Origin: an uncultured Caldilineales bacterium | Lineage (GTDB): Bacteria > Chloroflexota > Anaerolineae > JAAEKA01 | Reading direction: 5' to 3' | DNA: 20,660 bases | NCBI GenBank assembly: GCA_937907455.1 | Contig: CALESQ010000100.1 | Location: forward strand, 1-20,660 | Shown here: positions 1-8,963 of the stretch, in pieces | How the letters are laid out: every line of letters starts with the position of its first letter | Position numbering within the stretch: the first letter of the stretch is position 1 | Notes under the pieces: model-generated | Told to the model about the DNA's origin: nothing | The model's input: only the letters and a program-made list of their open reading frames with translations | Database searches by the model: none | Made by a program: the position numbers and the translations under genes

Positions 1-5
1 CAATG

Positions 6-37
6 GGCGGTCTGTGCAAATCGCAGACCGCCTGTTT
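6..37 (+). terminator. Rho-independent-like terminator of an upstream gene
   Basis: A 9-bp perfect stem (GGCGGTCTG at 6-14 with CAGACCGCC at 24-32) closes a 9-nt loop and is followed by TGTTTC. The short T run is weak, so termination efficiency is uncertain. It probably ends the transcript of a gene lying left of the window and isolates the hydrolase that starts at 87. Confidence 0.55.
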
Positions 38-86
38 CGTAGTCTAAACTCTAGTATTATTCATCGCGCAATCTACGGAGGATAAC

Positions 87-896
87 ATGACAGAATGGTT
101 CGAAGGCGACGTGATCGCCAACAGGATCAGGCTTCACTATCACCGCACCGGCGGACACGGCGGCAATGCCAAGCCGCCGCTTGTAATCATCACTGGAGTT
201 ACCGACATTGGCATCGGCTATTCACGCGTAGCACGTGCGCTAGAGGGTGACTATGACGTGATTATGTACGACTCGCGCGGGCACGGATACTCCGATAAGC
301 TGGAAACAGGGTACACTTTTGAGGAGCATGCAGCCGACTTGGTGGACCTGATCGTAGCCCTGGGTCTGGAGCATCCGAGGGTTATCGCTCACTCTGGGGG
401 CGCCGCAGCGGCAATTATTGCGGCAGCGGACCATCCGGACCTGATGGCCGGTCTGATTCTCTACGATCCTTGCTGGGGCAGTGGGTGGGGGGGATGGGAG
501 ACGACGGTGATAGGGATGCGCGAGTGGTTCAACCGCGTCGTATCGTTGACGCGAGAAGAGCTAATCGTAGAGTGGAGCGAGCGTAACCCGACCTGGAGCG
601 AGGAAGAGTTGATCTTCCAAGTAGAGAGCAAATTGCGGGTCAGCCCTCACGTCGTACAGACCTTTGACCAGCCAGAACCAATCTGGCGGGAGGCCCTGCC
701 CAGGATCGCCTGCTCGATTCTGTTGCTCACCGGCGACCGGGAAAATGGGCTGATCGCGCCGGAAGACGTACAAGCGATGTCTGGCCTCTGGCGCGATGGC
801 AGAGTGATACAGATTAAGGGAGCGGGCCATATGGTTCATTACGATTGCTACGAGCCGTTCATCGAGGCAGTACAAGCGTTTCTGGCCGGGATCTGA
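87..896 (+). CDS. alpha/beta hydrolase fold protein
   Basis: A 269-aa cytoplasmic alpha/beta hydrolase, a typical length for the family. The nucleophile elbow is AHSGGA with Ser103, the acid is probably Asp217 in LLTGDRENG, and the His is His248 in GAGHMVHYD, so the triad looks complete. The YDSRGHGYSD segment at 61-70 is the usual loop after strand beta-4. The ATG is preceded by GGAGGATAAC, which supports this start. The substrate cannot be told: esterase, haloperoxidase-like and C-C hydrolase members all share these motifs. Its codon use looks less GC-biased than the rest of the window (more A/T-ending codons), which may point to separate acquisition. It lies alone between a terminator-like hairpin and a 188-bp gap, so it is probably monocistronic. 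Confidence 0.9.
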   Translation: MTEWFEGDVIANRIRLHYHRTGGHGGNAKPPLVIITGVTDIGIGYSRVARALEGDYDVIMYDSRGHGYSDKLETGYTFEEHAADLVDLIVALGLEHPRVIAHSGGAAAAIIAAADHPDLMAGLILYDPCWGSGWGGWETTVIGMREWFNRVVSLTREELIVEWSERNPTWSEEELIFQVESKLRVSPHVVQTFDQPEPIWREALPRIACSILLLTGDRENGLIAPEDVQAMSGLWRDGRVIQIKGAGHMVHYDCYEPFIEAVQAFLAGI

Positions 897-1084
897 GCCG
901 AATGTGGCGCTCCCGGAGTGACAAACCATTTGCCGTGTACGGGGCGCTCGCCGCCGTGGGATATCTGTAGTCAGACTGCGGATTTGTGGACCTTTTGTGG
1001 ACCATCGCCCTGTAGAGTGGTGGCAATCAAAGGGAGCGGCAACGGGTCGCTCTCAAGTTTCACACTATTTCACAGGAGGAAACC
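897..1084. other. intergenic region with short direct repeat
   Basis: This 188-bp gap holds no convincing gene. TTTGTGGACC occurs at 983-992 and again at 994-1003, an 11-bp-phased direct repeat that could be a tandem half-site. TAGAGT at 1013-1018 is a possible -10 box but has no well-spaced -35. AGGAGG at 1075-1080 is the ribosome site of the next gene. Confidence 0.4.
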
Positions 1085-1633
1085 ATGTTCCACATCACCA
1101 GCGGGAGAAAGTCCGCGTTCCACCGTGTCGCTGTGCTTGCCGCGCTGCTGGCGCTGCTCTGCGGCGCCGCCCTGCCGGCCGCCGCCTCGCCGCCGCAGGA
1201 CCTGAGCTTCACCTTCGACGTGACTTACTCCCCCATCCCCACCTCAGTGGGCTTGGGCGCCTGGTCATCCGGGGGGCTGCTCTCCGGCGCCGGCGACATC
1301 CGCGAAACCTACGTCGTCGGCGGCTTCGACAACTGCTGGAAGACGATCCACACCACGTCGGTGTTGACCGGCCCGACACCCGACGACACCATCACCGTCC
1401 GCATGCAGGTCGTCCGGATCGTGGAGGGGCCGCCGTTGCCGGACCCGCTGCCGCCCCTATGCTCGACCATCACCGCCGAGGGCAACTGGACCATCCTGTC
1501 CGCCACGGGGGTCTACGCCGGCCTGCGTGGCCAGGGACAGGCGACGATCTCGACCCTCTTTGTGCCCAACCCGGGCGGCTTCCTGGAGCTGTTCGTGCAC
1601 TCGGATTTGGATGGTCGCGGCCATTTCCATTAG
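1085..1633 (+). CDS. secreted protein of unknown function
   Basis: A 182-aa protein that I do not recognise. Residues 1-35 form a clear signal peptide: basic Arg/Lys start, an Ala/Leu-rich core, and an AAA-S cleavage region near 33-35. The mature part is rich in Thr, Gly and aromatic beta-strand patterns, with GNWTILSATGVYAGLRGQG near 140-158. That pattern recalls exported beta-barrel proteins that score a ratio of accumulation versus a GTGxYAGxxGxG motif (allene-oxide-cyclase-barrel-like or DUF3224-like). Two Cys in the mature part (in DNCW and LCST) could form an extracytoplasmic disulfide. The start is supported by CAGGAGGAAACC just upstream. The next gene follows after 54 nt, so co-transcription is possible. 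Confidence 0.75.
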   Translation: MFHITSGRKSAFHRVAVLAALLALLCGAALPAAASPPQDLSFTFDVTYSPIPTSVGLGAWSSGGLLSGAGDIRETYVVGGFDNCWKTIHTTSVLTGPTPDDTITVRMQVVRIVEGPPLPDPLPPLCSTITAEGNWTILSATGVYAGLRGQGQATISTLFVPNPGGFLELFVHSDLDGRGHFH

Positions 1634-1687
1634 CGTGTCAGGGCGCCGCGGCGTTCTGGCGAACCTGTCAGAAAGGAGAAACAGGCT

Positions 1688-2002
1688 ATGGTGCTTTACC
1701 TCTTCAAGTGGAACATCCACCCCGACAAGACGGAGGCCTATGCAGGTTGGGCCAAAGGCGCGATCCAGCGCACGTTGGCGGCCGGCGGGGTGACCGAGTT
1801 TCGCGGCTACCGGCCGGCCAGCGGGTCGGCCGAAGTGGTCGTGACCTACGAGTTCGCCGACATGGCGGCTTGGGCGGCCTGGTACGGCCATGACGCCGTG
1901 CAGCAGGTGATCGCCGAAGTGCATACCCTTGCCACCGGCGTCACCACCGAGCTGTGGGGGCCGTCGCCCATCGTGCCGCAGCCGATCCGGCCTGGAGGCT
2001 GA
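1688..2002 (+). CDS. dimeric alpha-beta barrel (ABM/DUF3303-like) protein
   Basis: A 104-aa protein with the ferredoxin-like dimeric alpha-beta barrel pattern: a first strand LYLFKWNIHPDK, a helix with WAKGAIQRTLAAGG, strands around EFRGYRPASGSAEVVVTYEF, then the helix AAWAAWYGHDAVQQVIAEV. This is the layout of antibiotic-biosynthesis monooxygenase-like and NIPSNAP/EthD-like small proteins, which either bind small hydrophobic ligands or degrade haem. No haem ligand or catalytic residue can be assigned. The ATG follows GAAAGGAGAAACAGGCT, a strong ribosome site. The stop overlaps the region just before the next small gene, so the two are probably co-translated. Confidence 0.75.
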   Translation: MVLYLFKWNIHPDKTEAYAGWAKGAIQRTLAAGGVTEFRGYRPASGSAEVVVTYEFADMAAWAAWYGHDAVQQVIAEVHTLATGVTTELWGPSPIVPQPIRPGG

Positions 2003-2012
2003 TGACGACAAG

Positions 2013-2234
2013 ATGGCCGAATCTGCGCTCTACGCGTCTTTCATAGTCCGCATGTGGCGTGAGCCGGCCAGTGACGTCGCCGCTGAACAGGCGCCGGTCT
2101 GGATGGGCGAGCTGGAGTCCATCCAGACCGGCCGCGCCTGGCAGTTCCAGGGTTTGGAGCCGCTGCTGCCGCTGTTGGCGGGGCAGCTCGCCGCCGGGCC
2201 GTCCACCTCGACCGGCGCGGGAGAGCTGGCTTGA
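2013..2234 (+). CDS. small conserved protein, YASFIVRxWRE type
   Basis: A 73-aa protein. An upstream in-frame ATG exists, but the sequence before 2013 is Arg/Ser/Pro-rich shadow of the preceding gene, so I place the start at 2013. The body has ALYASFIVRMWREP, then GELESIQTGRAWQFQGLEPLL. I recall this pattern (an aromatic/Arg strand, a GEVxHIQSGxxWxF strand, a final helix) from short unannotated proteins of Chloroflexota and cyanobacteria; no function is known to me. The start is 11 nt after the preceding stop, and the gene is probably part of the 1688-3158 cluster. No strong ribosome site precedes it (only ACGACAAG), which fits translational coupling. Confidence 0.6.
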   Translation: MAESALYASFIVRMWREPASDVAAEQAPVWMGELESIQTGRAWQFQGLEPLLPLLAGQLAAGPSTSTGAGELA

Positions 2235-2291
2235 CCACACGGTCCAGGCTGCGCCAACCGACCTGACACCCCACTTCAGAAGGAGAAGAGC

Positions 2292-3158
2292 ATGTTCCAG
2301 ACCCACACCGTCGATCTGGGCGACGTGCAAATCCACTACGCCGAGGCGCCGGGCCCCGGCGCGCCCCTGGTCCTCCTCCACGGCTTCACCGGCGCGCTCG
2401 ACACGTTCGCGCCGCTCATCCCGGCCCTGGCGCAGCAGGACCACGTCTACGCCCTTGATCTGCGCGGCCACAACCTGTCAGGACGCGCTTCCGGCGCGTA
2501 TCAGGTCGCGGACTACGCGCGGGATGTGGCGGCCTTCTTGCAGCAGGTCGTAGGCCGGCCCGCCGTGGTAGCCGGCCATTCCCTGGGCGGCGTGATCGCG
2601 GTCTGGCTGGCCGCTCACGAACCGGACTGGGTGCGGGGTATCTTCCTGGTCGACCCACCCCTCTACGTCACCCAGCCGCCCCGCCTCCAACAGACGCCGT
2701 TCCACGGCTACTTCCTCTTCATGCGCGCTAGCCTGCGCCAGCACCATGCTAGGGAGGGAACGCTGGACGAGATGATCAGCTTGGTGGGCCAGTTGCCCGC
2801 CAACGGCCGCCAGACGATGTTGCAGGCCGTCGGCGCGGAGGCCGTGCGCCTGCGCGCGGTCGAGCTACAGCGTCTGGACCCGGCCGTCTTCGACCCCGCC
2901 ATCGACGGCGCCGTCCTGGGCGGGCGGGAGCCGGACGAGCTGTTGGCGCAGGTACGCTGCCCCATCCATCTGCTGGCTGCCCAGGCTGAGTTCGGCGGCG
3001 TCATGGACGCCCAGGACGTGGCGCGGTTCGCCGCCCACGCGCCCCACGCCACCTCGGCGGTGCTCGCAGGCGTCGGGCATGGCATCCACGAGGAGCGACC
3101 GGACGCATTTGTCGAGGCGCTGCAGCGCTTCGCTGCCGCAGTGTCGGCCCAGGGGTAG
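2292..3158 (+). CDS. alpha/beta hydrolase fold protein
   Basis: A 288-aa alpha/beta hydrolase. The oxyanion-hole motif LLHGFTG lies at 28-34, ALDLRGHNLS at 54-63, the nucleophile elbow GHSLGG at 95-100 (Ser97), and the His in VGHGIHEERP (His263). A cap region spans about 122-215. The usual GDxxxG acid site reads AAQAEFGG here, so the canonical Asp seems missing; the acid may come from another strand, or activity may be altered. The start follows AGAAGGAGAAGAGC. The protein is unrelated in detail to the hydrolase at 87-896. It ends the small-molecule-type cluster with the ABM-like and 73-aa proteins. Substrate unknown. Confidence 0.88.
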   Translation: MFQTHTVDLGDVQIHYAEAPGPGAPLVLLHGFTGALDTFAPLIPALAQQDHVYALDLRGHNLSGRASGAYQVADYARDVAAFLQQVVGRPAVVAGHSLGGVIAVWLAAHEPDWVRGIFLVDPPLYVTQPPRLQQTPFHGYFLFMRASLRQHHAREGTLDEMISLVGQLPANGRQTMLQAVGAEAVRLRAVELQRLDPAVFDPAIDGAVLGGREPDELLAQVRCPIHLLAAQAEFGGVMDAQDVARFAAHAPHATSAVLAGVGHGIHEERPDAFVEALQRFAAAVSAQG

Positions 3159-3256
3159 CAGATCATCGTCGCCGATGCAAGACGGTGCGGAGTTGCTGCG
3201 GTCGAGCGATAGCTGCGCCAGCGGCGAGACCAGACCGTTACTCGTGGAGGAAGGCA

Positions 3257-3631
3257 ATGCTCCGATTCTCGTTGGCAGTAGTAATCATGTTGTTGCTCAC
3301 AGGCTGCCAGGTGAGCGCCCCCGCTGGCCAGGCCGCCTACGGATCCCGGGTCGCCTATGCCCCCGGACAGCCCGTGAACTTCCCCGATTTCACACTGGAA
3401 TTCACCGGCACGCGCCGAGTGACGTCGCCGCAGTACCCGCGCGGCTTTCTCTACTACGATTTCACCGTCACCCGCGGCGCTGAGCAGCAAACCGTCGCCT
3501 GGAGCAGCGGAACCGGCGACATCGGCCCTCAAAAGTTCAAGGTGGGCGACAAGGTCTTTCTGCTCGAGCTGGCGTTCTCCGAGAGCCTCGGCAAGCTCGG
3601 CGAGTACGAACTAGTCATCATCGCTCCATAG
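3257..3631 (+). CDS. lipoprotein of unknown function
   Basis: A 124-aa exported lipoprotein. The N-terminus MLRFSLAVVIMLLLTGC is a type II signal peptide with lipobox LLTGC, so Cys17 should be lipidated. The mature domain is a small beta-rich unit (PDFTLEFTGTRRV, GFLYYDFTV, FKVGDKVFLLELAFSES). I do not recognise a named family. An in-frame start 24 codons earlier is possible but would spoil the signal peptide, and TGGAGGAAGGCA directly precedes this ATG. A hairpin follows the stop by 36 nt and probably ends the transcript. Confidence 0.78.
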   Translation: MLRFSLAVVIMLLLTGCQVSAPAGQAAYGSRVAYAPGQPVNFPDFTLEFTGTRRVTSPQYPRGFLYYDFTVTRGAEQQTVAWSSGTGDIGPQKFKVGDKVFLLELAFSESLGKLGEYELVIIAP

Positions 3632-3667
3632 GCCGCGCAAAACCAGACGCGCCGCCGGGGTCACAGC

Positions 3668-3700
3668 AAAGTTGCCAACTTTCGAAAAGTTGGCAACTTT
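3668..3700. repeat. hairpin of (C)CGA-loop family, copy 1
   Basis: A perfect 15-bp inverted repeat: AAAGTTGCCAACTTT at 3668-3682 and its complement at 3686-3700, around a 3-nt CGA loop. It lies 36 nt after the lipoprotein stop. It has no U tract and could act in either direction. Two other hairpins (8904-8937 and 11719-11752) have the same stem length and nearly the same loop with different arms. Confidence 0.8.
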
Positions 3701-3710
3701 GCGCAGTATT

Positions 3711-3754
3711 GTATCGGAAAACGATACCCGCTGCCTCTCACTTTGTGCTTTAAT
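3711..3754 (+). promoter_or_regulatory. candidate promoter region with GTATCG palindrome
   Basis: TGTGCTTTAAT (3744-3754) is an extended -10 element (TTTAAT at 3749-3754). Upstream lies an inverted repeat GTATCG (3711-3716), GAAAA, CGATAC (3722-3727), which would sit near or just upstream of the -35 position and may be an operator. No good -35 box is present at the right spacing, which would fit an activator-dependent promoter. The next gene starts at 3815. Confidence 0.4.
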
Positions 3755-3814
3755 GAGCGCGCGGCCGTGCCTGCGCTGTCATCCGCGCCATTGAATCACC
3801 AGGAGGTACTCATC

Positions 3815-5344
<1,530 letters not shown>

Positions 5345-5617
5345 CGGGGAACATCTTGGCTCGAGACTGCTGGCAACGGCTACACTGCTGTGGCATGGGC
5401 GATATCGCAGTGATTGATGTCGACACCGGCGAAGTCTTGTCGTTCCATGCCGGCGCATATTGATGACAATCACGCCATCGAAGAGCCGATCGCCGTCGCG
5501 CTGACTGCTTGAGCGCCGGACAGTCCAACGGCGCGCAACCAAGCGCGTTGTCCTGTTGTGGCCCCGAGTAGGTGACCGGCGCCTGATTCGGAATCTGGCA
5601 TCGAGAGGAGAACGGCC
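5345..5617. other. intergenic region without a supported gene
   Basis: This 273-bp gap separates the two large secreted proteins. It contains a 22-codon ORF (about 5395-5463) too short to trust and with no ribosome site. GCGCAACCAAGCGCG at 5532-5546 holds a short GCGC dyad. I see no clear promoter or terminator hairpin. GAGAGGAG at 5603-5610 is the ribosome site of the next gene. Confidence 0.4.
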
Positions 5618-7327
5618 GTGAACCACAGACTGATGATTGCTCTCTCCATCGCGCTGCTGTTGGCCGCCGTAATCTTGCCGGCGGCGGCCGCACCCTTAGC
5701 GACGCCCTGTGCGCCCGGCGGCTTCTACGACCCGGCCTGCGACGTGGATCACGACGGCGATGTGGACATTTTCGACATCCAGCTTGCCGCCGGCCACTGG
5801 AACCAGAGTGGGACGTGGACCGGCGGCGATTTCTGGGCGCTGACCGGCAACGCCGGCACGGCCGCAGGCGCGCACTTCCTGGGCACCACCGACCTGGAGC
5901 CGCTGGAGCTGCGCGTGGCCGGCCAGCGCGCCCTGCGCCTGGAGCCAGTCCCCGTCCCGCCGGACGGAGCGCCAGCCGGCGGCGGCCAGACACCCAACAT
6001 GATCGGCGGGCATGAAGCGAATGCCGTCACGCCCTACGTCCAGGGCGCAGCCATCGGCGGTGGGGGCACCGCGCTTAATCCCAATCAAGTCCTCGACGAC
6101 TTCGGTGCGATCGGCGGCGGCTCTTACAACCGCGCTGGCGATGGCCTCGGCGCCTTAAACGACCGCGCCTATGCCACAGTCGGCGGCGGCAAATTCAACG
6201 CCGCCAGCGGAGGCTATGCGACGGTGAGCGGGGGCAACGGCAACATCGCCAGCGCAGTTGGAGCGACCGTGGGCGGGGGCGGTGACAACGGCGCCTACGG
6301 TGATTACGCCGTGGTAAACGGCGGCGAATCCAACAGCGCAAGTGGTCCTTACGCCACAGTCAGCGGCGGTATCGACAACAGCGCCATCGGCGAACAATCA
6401 ACGGTGGGCGGTGGCTACTTCAACCAGGCCAATGGCGCCTATGCCACGGTGGGCGGCGGCTATTTCAATCTGGCCACCAATAGTGCTGCCACGGTTGCCG
6501 GTGGCGCGTCCAACCGGGCCAGCGGTGGCTACAGCTTTGCCGCCGGCCGGCGCGCCAAAGCCGACCACCTCGGCGCCTTCGTCTGGGCCGATGCCACCGA
6601 CGCCGATTTTGCCTCCACGGCCAACAACCAGTTCCTGGTGCGCGCCGCCGGCGGCGTCGGCATCAATACCAATGCGCCCAACGCCGCGCTGGCCGTCGAC
6701 GGCGGCAACAGCGTGGCGCGCATCGCCGTCAATTCGAATATGCCGACGGCCAACGCCGGCCTGAGCTTGCGCCAGGACGGGATCAACCGCTGGTCCATCG
6801 CCACCGTCTCTACCGACGGCGACCTGACCTTCTTCCGCGAGGGCGCGGGCGGCGGCAGCCGGCTTTTCGTCGACGGCGGCGGCGCCAACGCCGGCTACGT
6901 CGGCATCGGCAACGCCGCGCCCCAGCACCCGCTGCACATGGCCAGCGGCGCGCACGTCACCACTGGCGGGATCTGGACCAACGCCTCCAGCCGCCAACTC
7001 AAGGCCGATTTTGCGACCATCGATCGCACCGCGCTGCTGGAATCGTTGGCTAGCCTGCCCATCGAGACGTGGAGCTACCGGGCTGAAGACCCGGCAGTGC
7101 GCCACCTGGGCCCCACCGCCGAGGACTTTTACGCCGCGTTTGGGCTGGGATCGGACCGCGCGGCCATCGGCACCGCCGACGCCGACGGCGTGGCCCTGGC
7201 CGCGATTCAGGCGCTGTACCACCTGGTGCTGGCGCAGCAGGCGCAGTTGGCAGACCAACAGCAGCGCATCGAGGCCTTGGAGGCGCGGTTGGCGCTGCCG
7301 ATGCAGGCCGTACAGGCGACCCGATGA
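5618..7327 (+). CDS. secreted YadA-head-like repeat protein with peptidase S74 chaperone domain
   Basis: A 569-aa exported protein with a GTG start placed by GAGAGGAG upstream and an immediate signal peptide (residues 1-25). Residues 41-62 carry CDVDHDGDVDIFDIQ plus AGHWN, nearly the same single dockerin-like loop as the previous gene. About 130-310 are repeats of the form YATVGGGxxNxASG, the head-repeat pattern of trimeric autotransporter adhesins, expected to trimerise as left-handed beta rolls. About 455-545 match the peptidase S74 intramolecular chaperone: SSRQLKADF places a Ser-Lys pair (Ser458, Lys462; Ser457 adjacent) at the usual self-cleavage site, followed by LPIETWSYRAED and HLGPTAEDFYAAFGLG. 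A short coiled coil (about 535-560) ends the protein. S74 domains fold fibre trimers and then often cut themselves off. There is no beta-barrel translocator, so this is not a classical autotransporter. Confidence 0.87.
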   Translation: MNHRLMIALSIALLLAAVILPAAAAPLATPCAPGGFYDPACDVDHDGDVDIFDIQLAAGHWNQSGTWTGGDFWALTGNAGTAAGAHFLGTTDLEPLELRVAGQRALRLEPVPVPPDGAPAGGGQTPNMIGGHEANAVTPYVQGAAIGGGGTALNPNQVLDDFGAIGGGSYNRAGDGLGALNDRAYATVGGGKFNAASGGYATVSGGNGNIASAVGATVGGGGDNGAYGDYAVVNGGESNSASGPYATVSGGIDNSAIGEQSTVGGGYFNQANGAYATVGGGYFNLATNSAATVAGGASNRASGGYSFAAGRRAKADHLGAFVWADATDADFASTANNQFLVRAAGGVGINTNAPNAALAVDGGNSVARIAVNSNMPTANAGLSLRQDGINRWSIATVSTDGDLTFFREGAGGGSRLFVDGGGANAGYVGIGNAAPQHPLHMASGAHVTTGGIWTNASSRQLKADFATIDRTALLESLASLPIETWSYRAEDPAVRHLGPTAEDFYAAFGLGSDRAAIGTADADGVALAAIQALYHLVLAQQAQLADQQQRIEALEARLALPMQAVQATR

Positions 7328-7660
7328 ACGCCAAAGCCATTCTGACCCTGCTGCGAACGCTTGATTTGGGGAGCGCCCTCCTGCTCCAGCGCGATCTACA
7401 CGGGCTGCTGCGGGTCACTTCCTCCACGCCGCCTTCGACTCCGAGCTGTTACAAAGGCTGCGAACGCCGCCCACGCTGAAGCAGATTGCGACGGTGCTCC
7501 AGGGTTCGGGCAGGTCGAGCCTGTGCAGCTCTTGCCGGGCGGAGGGCTCTATGGCGTCCTGGCACGGAACCAGGGCGCCGGCATCCACCAGGACGCCTAC
7601 GCCGACGCCCGCGGTATCCCGGTAGAGCAAGAGAAGCCTTCCGATGAGCAGGCGCCATGA
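7324..7660 (+). pseudogene. frameshifted remnant related to surface-protein C-terminal module
   Basis: An ATG overlaps the preceding stop (ATGA) and opens a protein-like stretch, MNAKAILTLLRTLDLGSALL and onward to about 7413. That frame then runs into Pro/Ser-rich sequence and stops at 7479. A second frame reads AAFDSELLQRLRTPPTLKQI from about 7428 to 7510. A third frame then reads VQLLPGGGLYGVLARNQGAG and HQDAYADARGIPVEQEKP, ending at 7660. The last piece closely resembles RQDAYAEAHRIPVEEPKP near the C-terminus of the 3815-5344 protein. Both shifts go the same way, as for two single-base losses. It may be a decayed gene, or an intact one hit by assembly errors in a GC-rich stretch. Confidence 0.55.
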
Positions 7661-7856
7661 CCGGCGTCGCGCTGCGCCAGTGACGTGGAGGCGATCTCAG
7701 GCATGGCGCCCCTTGATTAGTTTGGGAGATTCTCTCAGAATCCGTTTCCAATAAATGATTTCCAAATGATCGCCTGCTACACTTAGGCAAGTTCAGGACG
7801 AACGACGCCATCAGCGTCGATACACATCCATCTCAATCGAGGAAAGGAACCAATTC
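7661..7856. other. intergenic region with short palindrome and -10-like box
   Basis: This stretch is more AT-rich than its surroundings and probably holds the promoter of the next gene. GATTCT (7728-7733), CTC, AGAATC (7737-7742) is a 6-bp hairpin, and TGCTACACT (7775-7783) is an extended -10 candidate. No -35 at good spacing is obvious. GAGGAAAGGAACC supplies the ribosome site before 7857. Confidence 0.4.
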
Positions 7857-8384
7857 ATGTCATCCAGCACGCTCTTCCGCATCGGCGGCATCGCCGCCAT
7901 CCTCAGCGCCCTCCTCTACGTCGTCTCCATTGGCGCCCAGTTCGCAGGCGATCCCGGCGGCATGGGCCAGCCCGTGTATCTGATTAGCTCGGTGCTTTTC
8001 CTGGTCACCCTGGGGGTGCTCTACCTGGAGTTGCGCAGCACGGCCGGCCTGATCATGCTGGGCGCCACGACGATCTGGAGCTTGACCATCGATCCCACGC
8101 AGCCCAGCGGGGCCTTCGGCCCCCTGACGGTGATCTACGGACTCGGGTTCATCGCGTTCGGCTGGGCGCAACGCAGTAGCGCCCGCTATCCCAGACTGCT
8201 CGGTCTGCTGGCCATCATCGCTGGCGCTCTGGCCGTCATCGCCGGTATTGCGTTGATCGCCGGCGCCAGCTTCGACATCTTCAGCCTGTTCAACCTCATC
8301 CTGACCGTGCCCTTCGTCATCTGGCTGGTGTGGCTGGGCTGGATCTGGGTCAAGAGTCGCGCAGCGGTCGCCCAGCCCGCCTGA
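7857..8384 (+). CDS. small multi-pass membrane protein
   Basis: A 175-aa hydrophobic protein with about six membrane segments (roughly 8-29, 40-58, 62-78, 87-104, 112-135, 141-165) and a short Lys/Arg-containing C-terminal tail. I do not recognise a named family with certainty; the layout resembles DUF4386-like or DUF998-like small membrane proteins. Its N-terminus SSSTLFRIGGIAAIL is nearly the same as that of the protein at 8964-9506, so the two are likely paralogues. The ribosome site is GAGGAAAGGAACC. A stop-free ORF covers the same span on the opposite strand, but it is a GC-driven shadow. Confidence 0.72.
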   Translation: MSSSTLFRIGGIAAILSALLYVVSIGAQFAGDPGGMGQPVYLISSVLFLVTLGVLYLELRSTAGLIMLGATTIWSLTIDPTQPSGAFGPLTVIYGLGFIAFGWAQRSSARYPRLLGLLAIIAGALAVIAGIALIAGASFDIFSLFNLILTVPFVIWLVWLGWIWVKSRAAVAQPA

Positions 8385-8492
8385 CACACTGGGAGAAACT
8401 GCTGGTCAGACCGGCTCACTTCTACGATCCGCCCACCAGTTGACCTGATGGCAATCGACCGCAAGAACTCATACTCACAAGGAGAACGCAAC

Positions 8493-8888
8493 GTGGAACG
8501 GCGAATCATAAATCCCTGGACCTGGCAGGACGAGTTCGGCTATGTCCAGGCCAACGAAGTCAGCGGCGTGCAGCGCACGCTCTACTGCTCCGGGCAGGCC
8601 GCCAACGACGAGACGGGCGCGGCGGTGCTGGCAGGCGACATGCGCGGCCAGATCGGCCTGGCGCTGGACAACCTGGCGACGCTGCTGGCCGCGGCCGGCT
8701 TCAGCTTCGCCGACATCGTGCGGCTGAACATCTTCACCACCGACGTGGACCAGTTCTTCGCCAACTACGACGCCTTCATCGGCCGCCTGGCCGAGGCCGG
8801 CTGCCAGCACACCGGTTCACTGATCGGCGTGGCCCGGCTGGCCTTCCCGGAGATGATGGTCGAGATCGAGGCGACCGCGGTCGCCTGA
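8493..8888 (+). CDS. RidA/YjgF/YER057c/UK114 family protein
   Basis: A 131-aa cytoplasmic protein of the RidA family, which hydrolyses reactive enamine/imine intermediates or carries related activities. YCSGQAANDE (31-40) matches the family strand after the N-terminus, GQIGLALDNLATLLAAAG (53-70) the conserved helix, and VARLAFPEMMVEIEATA (113-129) the C-terminal signature with the substrate-carboxylate-binding Arg115. I chose the GTG start at 8493 because CAAGGAGAACGCA lies at the right distance; an ATG 15 codons upstream lacks a ribosome site and adds an unusual polar leader. Since many RidA subfamilies are not deaminases, the exact role is open. A hairpin begins 15 nt after the stop. Confidence 0.9.
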   Translation: MERRIINPWTWQDEFGYVQANEVSGVQRTLYCSGQAANDETGAAVLAGDMRGQIGLALDNLATLLAAAGFSFADIVRLNIFTTDVDQFFANYDAFIGRLAEAGCQHTGSLIGVARLAFPEMMVEIEATAVA

Positions 8889-8903
8889 GTCAGAGAAACG
8901 AGA

Positions 8904-8937
8904 AGACGTTCAACTTCTCCGAAGAAGTTGAACGTCT
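8904..8937. repeat. hairpin of (C)CGA-loop family, copy 2
   Basis: A perfect 15-bp stem, AGACGTTCAACTTCT (8904-8918) with its complement at 8923-8937, around a 4-nt CCGA loop. It lies just after the RidA stop and before the next ribosome site. No U tract follows, so it is not a textbook terminator. Its stem length and loop match the hairpins at 3668-3700 and 11719-11752. Confidence 0.8.
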
Positions 8938-8963
8938 AACTTCCACCTAAGGAGCAACCATCC

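Noticed and set aside
5395..5463. A 22-codon ORF reading GDIAVIDVDTGEVLSF
   Set aside because: The text looks protein-like, but it is very short, lacks a ribosome site and has no continuation after its two stop codons.
7477..7479. A possible second Sec TGA in the broken gene
   Set aside because: The frame after this TGA is not protein-like and there is no conserved Cys context; the homology continues in other frames, so frameshifts explain it.
7860..8387. A minus-strand frame of the same length as the membrane protein at 7857
   Set aside because: Its translation is polar, Asp/Gly/Gln-rich and featureless; the + strand has clear membrane helices and a ribosome site.
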